Below are positions 23,000 to 50,866 of a stretch of DNA of 64,000 bases, piece by piece. Under the pieces are notes generated by a model that saw only the letters and a list, made by a program, of their open reading frames with translations, was not told the origin of the DNA and made no database searches. Source of the stretch: Pterobdella sp. o SKG-2022 (lineage: Eukaryota > Annelida > Clitellata > Hirudinida > Piscicolidae); NCBI GenBank assembly GCA_964035795.1, contig OZ038321.1, forward strand, positions 8,008,446 through 8,072,445. Direction: 5' to 3'. Within the stretch, counting starts at the first letter, position 1, and each line of letters opens with the position of its first letter. The translations under genes and the position numbers were made by a program.

Positions 23000-25900
23000 C
23001 TTATTTCAACCTAACTATTTGATCATATGCTTCACATATGAGAATGTTTTTAATCAATTGATTCAAGTAGATAAATTTGGTATTTTTGTATATTTAAAGT
23101 ACATTTGATTAAGCAAGATCTTTTTTTTTATTGTATTCAATAAATTCTCAAGCAAACCTTGTTCCAAAAGTAAACTATTGTCTGAGATTCTTCAATAACA
23201 TGGATAAATTAACGATATTTTATATTTATTTAATTCTCAACCTGTTTAGAATCTTCCATTCCATAGTTTTAGGGCACTTTTACTAACAAACTTGCATACA
23301 TTTTGAACCTTATATAATCGTTTCTCGGCCTAGTTAACCTTTTCAAGTGCCTAGCAGATCATGAGTTTTTCAACAAAATTCTCATATTTTTTGATTATTT
23401 ATGTTCCGCAATAAGTCTTTTTATCGTCGGTTTTGAAGATATTTCAAATATATTCAATTTATTTGTTCAGCTGAGTGAACAATAGAATATTTGCATTTTG
23501 AAAACTGAAATTTTCAATTGATAATTCATTCTAATATTAAATGAGAAAATTTTTTATTTTTGTTTGGATAATTATGCAGTAAGACTTTCATGATTCAGGA
23601 CCTTTAAATAGTCGAGAAAAAATTTTAAACTGAATTTTAAAAAGCTTTCGAAGTGACTTAATAGCAAGTGCCAATTCAAGTCAAAATGACGTTTAACTCT
23701 TGAACGTATCAATACAATCTATGCTAGATCAATTGTTTTTGAAAAAGTTGAAAACTGAATAGCAATTTGCTTGTTAAAATTTGTTGGGTGAAAATGTGTG
23801 AGCTTAGATGTAAAACAATTATTCCTAATCAAAGGGAACTTTTCATTTATTAAAAAAAAATTACTTTTTTGAAGTCGAATGAGAATATTATGTTTTCTAG
23901 TTTGGGTAAAAAAAGATTTCGTAAACCATTTAAAATGAAACCATTTGGAAAAAAAATTAAAAAATGAAACGAATGTTTTCTAATTGTTCAAAAAGAGATG
24001 TATCTCCAAACACGACGGCAAGGTTTTCAATGGGATGATGACAGGTGTAGTAGCACTAAATGCTTTTCTTTTTAACATCACGCTGAAATGCCATTGTAGG
24101 AATGCATTAAAAAATTGTCTCATATTTTATTCTTTCAGTTTTTTCAAACTTATTTACTCCAATATTTTTCAAATACGTAGCGCTGTTTACAGTTAAGGTT
24201 GTGACGACGTCATGTTAGATTAATTATATATTAGTTACCTAAAGGTTATATGTTCTGGCCATTAAAATGCCTTCTTTCAAAGAACATATTGAACTGATTG
24301 TGTTTGTTCAATTCACACACATAAAGCTTAGTAGCAGTCTTCAGCCACAAATGAAAGATCCTAAAAAGGCTCTTCACAAAACAAAATGGCCATTACAGAA
24401 CAAAAAACTGTTAAAGTTTGAAGTATTTTCTGAACTTTTTTAATTTTGGTAAAATTCAGAAACGAACAAAATTTTTGTAACAAAAGGGAATTTTCGATTA
24501 ATTTTTGATCTAGGAATTCAAAATTTAATGCAAAAACTTTTTTATGTTTGGTCTCAAAAAACATTTCAAACTTTCACTTTGAATACTCAATTTTATACAG
24601 GCCTTCATTTTCCGAAACTTTAAAATTCTGGCAACTAAGGTTTTTAGTTGTTTGGTTGTTGATGGCTTACTGCTTAAACATTTTTACTTTTTCTCTCATC
24701 TTTTTTAATTCGGTGAGTTAAATTTTCATATTGTGAACAGCATTGAATTATTCTATTTACTTTTCCCTTTTTTTGAGCATAGGATATCAACTGCCTGCTA
24801 CTTCATTTTCTCCTGTAGCATTGTGCTGGCTCCAGGTATATGCCTACTGTCGTGTCAGCCACCAGATCTCATCTACAAGAGTTTTTGGGGATCAATATCT
24901 GTTGCATAATCATTTTTTGTGATTGCGTAAAGTCTTTTTAATATTTTTTCATCGTTTTCTCTCTGCTTGTCTTTTGTTCATAGCTCTTTGTTGTTCTGCC
25001 TTAGATCAGAGAATTTGATGTCTAATATAAAGATTTTTAAACTAGGTAAATTGATATAAAAACTGATAAATTTGGTGATGGTTTTATTCTCGAATTTGAT
25101 GTTTGTTTTTTTATAAACTTCTTTTCTTGTTGTTTTTGAAGATATATTGTCATTGCCCGAGAAGGACTTCTAATATGCTAACGTATATATATTTTTGAGA
25201 AAAAAATAAAAATTTAAGAGAATAAAAAAGAAGGAAAATTTTTTTCCAAATTAATAACAATGGAAGTAGCGTGTGACAAAGAAATTAACAATTATTCATT
25301 GATAGTCAGCTTCAAGCCTATTCTCATAACATTACCACACCTCCTATTTCAAACCCTATCCTTAAAACTTCACAGATGAAATTAATTTATAAGCAATGAA
25401 TTTAAAAACTTTAAAAATTTAGAAAGTGCAAAAATTATCTAGCTTCGATGTGAAGGACAATAGAAAGTTTTATTTTATAGAAAAAAGCTTTTTGATGATA
25501 AATATTACACCATTATCTACTGATGATTTCTTCCGAAAAGCCTCGTGGCTTTTGTTGTTGTTTGTCTTGTACAATCAGAAGTTATTCTTTGAAAACAATT
25601 TTTTTTTCATAATCTCTTTCAATAAATTAAAAATCATAAGTCTTTATAAGTCAATCAAGTACTTTTTGTGAGTTTATTGAGGTGTGTGTTTTGGCCTGCA
25701 TGGAGCGACAAGCAGTTGCAAAATGACAATCGCCTGCCACGACTATTTATACTTCTGATGTTTATAATGAGCCTTTTTTAAATTAAAGTTATCTATTTAA
25801 ATATCAGTAAACTATTTTATTTTTTATTTATTTAAAAAAATTTATGAAACTGTAAAATTTGACATCTTCAAATAATTAGATAGACTAAACAAAATAGTGA

Positions 25901-26200
25901 GAAAAAAACACAGATTAATTATTAACTTAAACCACTAAGCTTTTCGTGAAACAAACTTACATTATCAATTGAAAAGCTTAGTGGATTAATGAAGTGAATA
26001 ATTAGCCTCAATAATGTGGATCCCAAAAACACGACAATATTTTAATTCTTTGTTTTGACGAAGCTTTTCGTTATATTCTGTATCATCATCAGGTGACTAA
26101 TGGTAATTTTGTTGATTAAGTTGAATACTTTGTGGTTGTTTTTCTCACCTTCAAATCAGCTTCACAACTCTTGGCTGGAGCAAATGTCCTTTCAAGTGCT
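23000..26200. other. AT-rich stretch, no gene recognised; small palindrome at 25920-26000
   Basis: Only short meaningless frames are present. At 25933-25990 CCACTAAGCTTTTC pairs with GAAAAGCTTAGTGG and the flanks pair weakly, so a small foldback sequence is likely. The motif AAGCTTTTCGT recurs at about 26060 and in the palindrome at 46784-46973. Confidence 0.5.
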
Positions 26201-26215
26201 TGTGTAAGTATAGTG

Positions 26216-27562
26216 CTGCTCATAAAAACATGCGCACCCTTTAAACATTAAATAACTTTTGAGCAAGAACGATTTTCTTACATTAGCTATATCATTCAAA
26301 AAATTGAAAAAATAATTAATTTGACAAAAATATATTATCAAACTAGAGTATATTTTTGATGTTTTTCAGCAATCGTCTTTGTAAAATCTGCACAATAAAT
26401 CACGCTTTTTCTTTGAGTGATAAAAGTAAGCTATTCAGTTTTTTTGGCGCCAATAGTTACTTCCATGAACAAGTATCACTTTGATTTGAAAATTTAAAAA
26501 AACTATGAAAGAATTCAAAAACTTATTTGAGAAAATGAAGGTTGAAATTTTAGTATGTAAAAGGGAGGGTTGAAACAACAGAAAAATTGCCAAGCAGCTG
26601 AAATGCTCGGAAACGACACTAAAATACTTTTTAAAAATTTAACATTTCAAAGTTTGGAGAAACATGCCGAAGAATGAAAAAATAGACCAAAAGAGATGTT
26701 GGCAATTTAGTTAGGACCGCTTCACAACAAGGAAGCTCTTCAAAAACAATCAAAAAATCATTGGATTTGCCTGTTGTTGCATTCAAAATTTTTCCAAGTT
26801 TTGAAGGATTTCAAAAACCTGCATTATTTAAAACGCAAACCAGCACCAGACCTAAAAGCAGCTCATAAAGAAGAAGTTTGCCGAAGAAAAGATATTTCGA
26901 AAGTCCAAATGGGACGAAATAATTTTTTCCAACGGGAAAAAATTTAATTTCGATAGACTGGACTGATTTCAGTACTACTGACATGTTTTGCAAAAAGATC
27001 CAGAAATTTTTAGAAAATGTGTTGGTGGATCAATGATGGATGGTTTTGGGTGGCATCAGCGTGAAAAGAAGACCCACTTGGCAACTTTGACAGAACTTCA
27101 GAACACAATAAAATATTCCAAAACATCGAAAAATTATTTATTGCTTTTTATAAAATAAATTTTATGACAAGAAGTTTATTTTTTAACAAGACAATAAGGC
27201 AGTTGACAAGTCCAAGCTGGCCAAATCGTGGATTTTGCAAAAAAAAAACCAATGTTTTCGAATAGCCATTGAAGAGTTCAGATCTGAATCCTATTGAAAA
27301 CGTTTGGGAATATTTGACCAAAGTAGTTTATCATAACCGAAAACAACATCAGTGTTCAAAACCTCCAAACTGCCATTCTTTGTGTTTGACAGGGTATGTC
27401 TCAAAAATACCTCATTGATTGGGTCAATGTCTAACTGATGTTTTAAAGTTATAAAAAACCAAGTAAAACCCATTGAAATATGAACTTTTTAAAAATTAAA
27501 TTTAATTAAAAAACAAACTTTATTTTGATCAAACTAAATAGTGCGCGAATTATTTTGAGCAG
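26216..27562 (+). mobile_element. Tc1/mariner-like DNA transposon, inactive
   Basis: The ends are inverted: CTGCTCATAAAAACATGCGCAC at the left and, read on the other strand, CTGCTCAAAATAATTCGCGCAC at the right. They sit about 1.35 kb apart, the size of a full Tc1-like element. The interior encodes a broken transposase on the plus strand: a helix-turn-helix part (KIAKQLKCSETTLKYFLKN) near 26590, then ISIDWTDFSTTDMF, WMVLGGIS near 27050, KFYDKKFIFQQDN near 27190 across frame changes, and the DDE-end signature SDLNPIENVWEYLTKVVY near 27280-27330. Several stops and frameshifts prevent a full product. Insertion next to TA-rich sequence fits the family's TA target. Confidence 0.85.
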
Positions 27563-27917
27563 ATTATTAGTCCGCAAGTTAAGAAAAATTAAATAACTTC
27601 AAAAATATAAATTTTTATCATGCCATAGTTATACCAAATAATTCATTTTCTCAAAAACTGTTAGCATGAGGGTAAGCAACTTTTCATACAGTCAGTCAGT
27701 ATCATCCACTAGCGGATATCTGTGTCCATCAATAAATGATTTATGATAAGGTTGTACTTATCGAAAATTTTAGTTTTTTTTAAAATAAATGTATCAAAAA
27801 TTCATCATGAAAAATTGAAAATAAAAAGTTATTCAAATGATTGTTTGTAATAAGACATGAGAAATTAATAGCACGCAAACAAGTAGGGCTGGACCTAGTT
27901 TTTTTCAGGTCTTTAAA

Positions 27918-28239
<322 letters not shown>

Positions 28240-28313
28240 TATACATATCGATGATTATAAATAGAAAGAAATGAAAATATATGCTCACAATTTTAAAAGA
28301 CTTAAGTGCCAAA

Positions 28314-28608
28314 ATGGGAATGTTGCAATACGTTTTGATGCTGGTTCAGTTGGGCCAGTTGTCATCCTCGAACCTTTTATTCAGCCGAGTGGCTTACGAT
28401 GGTACCTCTAGTAAGGCATTAAGCTCCAGCATTCAGAAGTATGTTGTTGGGTGCTTGGCAAAGTGCATTGATCACCTTGGACCGTCACCTTGTGTCAGAA
28501 TCAGCTTCAATCGAAACACGAAGAATTGTTCTATTTATAAATATAGGTCGTCTACACAACTGTCGTTTTCCTATGATACTTCTTTGATTGGGTACGAAGT
28601 CAAAGAAG
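28314..28608 (+). CDS. Orphan exon: secreted protein with PAN/apple-like domain (partial)
   Basis: An ATG at 28314 (an in-frame ATG lies 33 nt upstream) opens a 98-codon frame ending at a good donor (AAG|GTATGA at 28608). The first 20 residues (MGMLQYVLMLVQLGQLSSSN) look like a signal peptide. Next comes a cysteine pattern CLAKCIDH.....CVRISFNRNTKNCSIYK, spaced like the core of PAN/apple domains, which act in extracellular protein or carbohydrate binding. No second exon was recognised before the gap at 30306, so this may be the first exon of a longer gene or a stranded fragment. Assignment to PAN is by pattern only. Confidence 0.45.
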
Positions 28609-28659
28609 GTATGACAAAATTCTTGTTGATCATCGGTTAATATCTTAAAACTGATTCCT

Positions 28660-29720
28660 TACTAATTTGACTAAATTTGTATTAGCCCATTACTTATAAC
28701 AAAAAGAGATAAATACGATGTTTCCAACAAAAACTTATAGTTTTTACCTCTATGCGATCAAAAATGCTTTTAACTTTCTGCCTTCTGGCACTTGTCACTT
28801 CAGTTCATTCTAGCTTGATTGGAATTCTCTACTCTTCGATCTTTCAGACTGCTTTATTTCTAAATTGCATTTGCTTCAATATCATGCTACTGAAACTTTT
28901 TTTAGAATGATTAAACTTTTCCATTTCTTGCTTGCCTCAATTCCTATTATTAGCTGTGAGATCTTCAAAGATTCAACTACTATTTGTTACTGACAATTAC
29001 AGTCAGTTAGCGTATTTTGATAATTTTCTATTATACAGATAGTTAATTTTGAGCACAATATCATTTTCATCAAACTAATCTCCATATTTGCTAAAAATTG
29101 AGCCTTCTACTTAAAATAAAAAATTTTCGACGTTTTCATGGCTTGCTGCTAGTCATTCCTCTCAATCATTGACATCTGATGTTTAAGAGTGGTCGCGAAT
29201 TTCTGTTGAACATTAGAAAGTTTCATCTTCGTGACGTCTAGTCGTTTTGGAAAATTCTGTTTCTGAAGTCTTTATATAAAAAAGCATAACTTGAATTTTG
29301 AAACTTTAAGTCGCTGTTCTGTCCAATCTTCCGCGCCACACAGTCTTGGTTACATGCACATCACGTCGGTTCTTGGGTCTGACACTGATAAAGTCAATGC
29401 AATGAGCGGAGATTCATCCAAATTTTTTTTTGGGTTTCAAGTTAAAACAGACTGTTGGTGAGGTTATAAAGTAAGCAGATTTGGAGCAGTCATAAACCGT
29501 TGCTGATACACTTGCCAATTCCATGATGCTTCAAAGCTCTCTCCGAAGTCTGGTGGTTGTTGCTGTTACAAGCGTTCAAATCAGCAATAGAATGAGATTA
29601 CCAAATTGCAAAACAGTAGAATATTTGATTCCAATTCTCCATAAAATTCTCTCTTGACGCCATCGGCTTAGTCATAGTAAGTGGTATGCGTTCAAGGGAA
29701 TAGCAGATATCCTTACCCTA
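28660..29720 (-). pseudogene. LINE endonuclease C-terminal remnant
   Basis: On the minus strand, after HHGIGKCISNGL near 29530, the block CIDFISVRPKNRRDVHVTKTV appears near 29370. It is followed by a decayed ADDWTEQRLKVSK (normally DCWTDHRLVISK) and KRLDVTKMKLSNVQQKF near 29200. This is the last part of an APE endonuclease plus linker of a LINE distinct from those at 4.6 and 13.8 kb. Stops are frequent. Nothing recognisable continues into an RT. Confidence 0.7.
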
Positions 29721-30305
29721 AAGAAGTTTAAGTCTCATAAGGCATCATCAAGCTTTTGATAAATTGTTATTTTTAAATAAAACCAATTGCAGGCTTGCGT
29801 CATTTACCTTTATTTTTTCTAATTAAGAAAAAAACGTATCTAACTCCGATTTAAGATGCTTTTTTCCTCAAAGAACTGCCTCTCTGAGACCAGCAATGTC
29901 TCTTTGATAACCTCCAGATTCTTTGGTTATCAGAGCAGTTTTGTTTTTTGAACTTTTGGAATTAATTTATTTTACAAGGATTGTTACTATCAATTTTGTT
30001 CAATAAGTTAAGCACAACCACACAGATGGGTGGTGTGAAGGGTGTTCAAATACAGCAGAATAGCCAACAAATGCTACCATGTTCCTCAAGGTTTTATACA
30101 GTGCTACTTTATTATATTAACTACTTGATTATAAAGCTATCAATAAATGCTATTACTAGTATTGTTATTGTTATTACTATAATTTTTATAGCGCGCAATT
30201 TACATACAAAGTATTTAATAAAAACATAAAAAAAAGAATTTCTCAATACGTTTTTTAAAATCAAAATCCACACATCAATAAGTTTAGCCTTATCATAAAA
30301 CGTTT

Positions 30306-30505
30306 NNNNNNNNNNNNNNNNNNNNNNNNNNNNNNNNNNNNNNNNNNNNNNNNNNNNNNNNNNNNNNNNNNNNNNNNNNNNNNNNNNNNNNNNNNNNNNN
30401 NNNNNNNNNNNNNNNNNNNNNNNNNNNNNNNNNNNNNNNNNNNNNNNNNNNNNNNNNNNNNNNNNNNNNNNNNNNNNNNNNNNNNNNNNNNNNNNNNNNN
30501 NNNNN
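30306..30505. other. Assembly gap (200 N)
   Basis: An exact 200-N placeholder. Frames called across it are artefacts. The PAN-like gene could have lost an exon here. Confidence 0.97.
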
Positions 30506-30679
30506 GGTACATATAAGATTGTAGTTAGTAGGAGTCTCACTGATATAGTTTATATTTAATGCCTTTGTAATTATTTATAATGGAGTTTGTCTACTTCAGT
30601 AACTGGGATACTTACAGTTGTATAATCTAATATAGATGATACTATTAAGTGTAATTATTATTTATCTGTATTATTTTAT

Positions 30680-31060
30680 CTGGTCCTGGGCATGACGTTG
30701 AACTTCACCGAAGATAGCGTTTCCAAATGGAGACAGCTTTCCTGTTATAACCTGGATAACAGTAGACTTCGGTAGCAGGTATCGACAAACAGATATTGTG
30801 GTATCGTTATGATTTGGCTTGGCGGATGATATTTCTTAGTTGAAAACGGCACGGCAAACTGCCCAAGTATGGAAACGGCGGATTTTGAATTCCATAATTT
30901 CAAGCTGGACTTTCCCTCAGGCTGGCAGTTTATAACAATTTTTCAAAAATAAATGGTCTTTTTTATAAAGTACTATATTATAGTATCAAAAATCTAGGCC
31001 GACTGCTGTCAACTCCAGTTACTAAGACATATACAATGGTATAATCTAATTAGATTAATT
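30680..31060. repeat. Dispersed repeat A, copy 2 (longest copy)
   Basis: Contains GGATAACAGTAGACTTCGG followed by TAGCAGGTATCGACA (near 30760), TCGTTATGATTTGGCTTGGC (near 30805), GCAAACTGCCCAAGTATGG and, at the end, CTGTCAACTCCAGTTACT (near 31018). The first and last blocks recur inverted at about 56330-56450; the middle blocks recur at 640-720. No ORF and no tRNA head were seen, so the element class is unknown. Confidence 0.6.
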
Positions 31061-31484
31061 TAAAAAATCATTCAAGGAGACGTTTGAATTTAAAATACAA
31101 TAAAGCATATTTTTAATGCCAAGAGAGAATGAAGGCTGCGAAGAAGAATTTTAAATCATTATGAATAATAGCCATAATAATAATTTGGTTAACAGACAAA
31201 AATATTACCATTATTATTGAAAGGCAGAGAAGATAGCATCTCAGATAATAAGCGAAGGAAGGATGAATGGACATATCGACCAGATCTCATCCATAGTACA
31301 CTTTGAAAGTACTGTGTTATTTAATGGTTCACCATTAGTGAAGGTTTGAATATAACGGTGATGAGGAAGCTTCTAGTGATAATGATGATGACAGTATTAT
31401 TGATATTAGGCTATTATAACAGATTATATTTATTTATTCTTTTAGAGACATCGTAAGTATCTTGTATTTTAAATTTCAGTTTTT

Positions 31485-31549
31485 ATTCTTTGAAAAATGA
31501 GGATTTCTTTAAAATAAAGTATCATTAAAATCCTCATTTTTCGAAGAAT
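31485..31549. repeat. Short hairpin-forming inverted repeat
   Basis: ATTCTTTGAAAAATGAGGAT pairs with ATCCTCATTTTTCGAAGAAT with one mismatch around a loop of about 25 bases. Possibly a small foldback remnant. Confidence 0.6.
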
Positions 31550-31560
31550 ATATTTATTTA

Positions 31561-33960
31561 TATATTAAAAATTCATCATGGCAATCGACAAGCTATTTAT
31601 GGAATGGCGTTGACTCATGATACCAGCATTACTTTTGATACTGAAAACTATATATGTTTAAATAAATTTGAAGTGAATAATACAGATAATCTTATAACAA
31701 CGGTAGTAACAAAAGTAATGGAATTGAAAATATTTTTTATGTCTTCAAAAATTCATTAATATCAAAAATTGTTCTTAGCGAATATATATAATATAATTTT
31801 CAAAATTTTTACCAGTAACTGAGACACATATAATAATAATAATAATGACAGCATACGAGTCTCTTCCAAGTTGGGACGGACAGATTCAAAACTTGTGTGT
31901 TAAGGTATTTCGGCATATTTGATTAATATTGGATTTAATTCATATCTTTTATGACTATCTTTTAAAAACTAACCTCAAATTTTTGTTTTTTTTTTGTAAA
32001 AAATGAGAATTTCAAAGAAACGTTTATTACAGTAATGAAACCAAAAATTTCAACCAATACAACTTTGCCATTATTCATTAGTATCTATTATATTAGTATA
32101 TTACCAATAAGTTATGACAAAGTTGTATTTTTCAAAATTTTAGTTTCATTACTGTAATAAATGTATCTTTGATAACCTCAAATAAAAATAAACTTAAACG
32201 CATTTATTATTACTACTAATGTTGCTACTAGTATTAACGGTTGTTAATGCTCATATGATTTTAAGGTGAACGAAGTGATAGAGAAGATCAGGCTTCTTGA
32301 ACCCGATTGGATGGCCAGGACTGAAGAGGCTGTGTTTAACTAATCTTTAATAATTAATTTTTCTTTGTTTTCATCAAATAAAACCAGCAATTTTTTTTAT
32401 TATCGCTTGCTTAGTAAATATATTTTCAAATCTTTTTGACTTAATTTATTATTACCTTTTAATTTTCAATATATTTCCGAAATAAAAACTCAAGTTTGTT
32501 GTAAAATTATGTAAATAATAATTTTTAAAATTTTATTTGAGATGAGTAAAAATAGTTAGTTATGTCTACTTAGTGGGCTCAAACTCAAAAGATTTTGAAA
32601 CCATTTTTCTTCTTGCCCAACAAAAATGCTCCTGGAGAAGAATTGTGAAGGGCGTTACCCAAGAGAAATTTAGTCAACTATACGGCTAAAGCAACTCGAT
32701 GGGGATATTATTCCTTAGTGCGCTAAACTTTTTTGCTTCTATACATCAAAAAGTGAGTGATGCTACGTCAGTAATACATTTTTTTTATATTTATTTCTTT
32801 CAATTTGGTCTGTCCAACAAAAATTTACTAAAATAAAAGATAAAGATGTTACAATGATTTTGAAAGCAATTAGCCCCAGTGGTCTATTAGAAAACTAATA
32901 AAAACCCTTTCGGTCTTTGTCAGACAGTTTATCTAAAATTTCTGTAAAAAAACCGGCTAGACTGGCTTACTATTTCCCCGCAAATTTGTTGAATGCTTTG
33001 TCTGAAACGCTACCTGCTCGGAAACTTTCACCTTAGCAACTGCTACGAACAAAAGCCAACTCTCAACTTGCAGAATTAATGAGAATGCAAAATACCATTG
33101 GTGCAAGTAACTAAATTTTACCCAACAAGTGTAAAAACTTCGAAAATCGTTGTGTTACAAGCTTCCAAACTCGAGAAAGTTCATATCTGAACATGAGGAA
33201 GAACCCGAAAAACTAAGTGGCTGTTTAAAAATTTACCACTGGTAATATTGAGTCAAGACCCTGGGCCTGTAATGCAGAAGATTTGGACACTAAACATTTT
33301 TTTTTTGACACGTTTATTTTCTACTTTGTTTCTATTATTTTTTTTTGTTCAACTATATATAGTATTATTTTGGATAAATTTTGTAAAGTTTCAAAGTTCA
33401 TAATTTTTCTACTTAAAAAATCTGGGAAAGAATTATATGATTTCTCAATAAAATATTCGTTTTAAAATACTATTTACTGTATATTTTGTTCATTTTTTTG
33501 GAAATTTCGTTTATAAGAACTTGTTTTTTTTTGTTTAAATTTTTCAATTAGGGGTATGTCACTTCAATTAAATTTGAATTGCGTAGAATGTATCATAATT
33601 TGATAGTGCTTTTCTAATTGTAAAGTTTGGGCTCTTTATTTAAAACTTATATAATGATTAATAAACTTAGCACTATCAAAAATTCACCTTAATTAGATTT
33701 TCAAATACTATGGTTTTTGAATTTTGAAATTTTATATCTAAGGGTGAACGCTTGCATATTAAATTTTCCAAGAATCAACCTCTACGTTTTAATTGCCGAC
33801 CTCTGCTTTAAATACTCGCATTAGTCATTTTTATTATATTTGAAGTTTTTTGAAAATATCAACTTTTTTTCCAGTTTCTAATTTCATAATTATTTTAAAA
33901 ATTAATACTAATACAGCGTTTAAAACTAAGGTTGTTGTTATTAGTTTTATCAAAAATAGG
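31561..33960. other. AT-rich intergenic stretch with one palindromic element
   Basis: No gene is recognised between the gap and MEIOB apart from the palindromic element at 32012-32172. The stretch 32570-33260 is somewhat richer in GC and has broken plus-strand frames that could be an old transposon, but no motif is readable. At 33599-33683 TTTGATAGTGCT and its complement form a weak inverted pair. Confidence 0.5.
32012..32172. repeat. 161-bp palindromic element (MITE-like)
   Basis: Left arm TTATTACAGTAATGAAAC and inner ATACAACTTTG are mirrored by CAAAGTTGTAT and GTTTCATTACTGTAATAA on the right (one base off). The outer TCAAAGAAAC/TATCTTTGA also pair. There is no coding content. It belongs to a different sequence family from the palindromes at 6934 and 46784. 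Confidence 0.7.
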
Positions 33961-33966
33961 CAGACG

Positions 33967-49670
<15,704 letters not shown>

Positions 49671-49679
49671 ATGTATTCG

Positions 49680-50860
49680 ACTGACTGCATAGTAGCCTGA
49701 AACCGCTTTGAGTTTACGCCACTATATTATTGTTTGTCCTTTGTGATGAGGTAATTTAATTCAAAACTGTTTCATTCAAACTCTTAATGTTTTCGAAGCT
49801 AAATTGTTTTATGAATTTAGAAACAATAAAGCGCAAAACGCTGGTATTTTGCATATTACAAGAAAAAATCAAAAGTAAACTCTGAAAATTTTTTGAAGCT
49901 TATTTCGTGACAAGTGTTTTTGAAAAAAGGAAATTGAGCTATATAAATTATCATTTCTTTTGTGAAAATTGTATAATTTTGTGGTTTTAGGCGTTTTAAT
50001 ATGCATAAAAGTTTATGCATTTTTTGAAATGCTTCTAAGGCAAAGCACTTTAAAATGTTTTTTCGAAAGGCATAGCGAAGTACATTCTTATTACGATTTA
50101 TTTATTCATTAAGTGGATCTTACTCGGAGCGGTATTGGATTGTCTAAGAAATAACGATATCGAATGAATTTGAAATAAGAGTTTTCGCAATTATAAATTT
50201 ATCATCAAATAACACGAAAATAGCTTATTGTTTTTTGTATAATTAGAGTGTACGGATTATCTACACAATCTTCTGTTTTTAATATTTGTCCAAGGTTTTA
50301 AAAGCCTAAAGTTTTTTTGGTTATAAACCACTTTTTATAAAAAACAGAACATGCTAAAAGCTTTGACACTTATTATATGTCGAATCCATAAAGAACCTCC
50401 AAAATATTAATACCTTAAAATGAACAGCATTCAGAACTAAGTGCAAACCGGGTGAAATACGTATTTATTCTGCTACAAAATCATTTATAATTATTTATAA
50501 GCTAACAATCATGAGTAGCTATAAACACGTAGATTTTCAAGTCTTTTTTCCATTAAATTGCGTGAACTTTCACATAGAACAAGAAGACTTCATTAACTTT
50601 AAATAATATAAAAAAATAAAATTGGAAACCATTAGACGATTAAAAGCAAAAGTTTCATGATAATTTATTACACAAGACATAATCCGATTGATTTACGGAA
50701 CTTATTCTGTTTTTATATTCCAAATTCATGTTTTATTTCTATTAAAGCTTTTATGAATTTTCTGTTGTGGTTTTCTAGTTTGAAATTTGATTAGCAAATA
50801 TGCATAAATAAAGGAATGTTATAAGGACTTACAATTGGGTTCAATAATCGTCGTCAGAAT
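49680..50860. other. Intergenic, AT-rich, nothing recognised
   Basis: Between the MEIOB stop and the ephrin stop I see no coding or repeat structure beyond AT-rich sequence. The two genes are convergent, so this interval should contain both 3' ends. Confidence 0.5.
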
Positions 50861-50866
50861 CATCAA

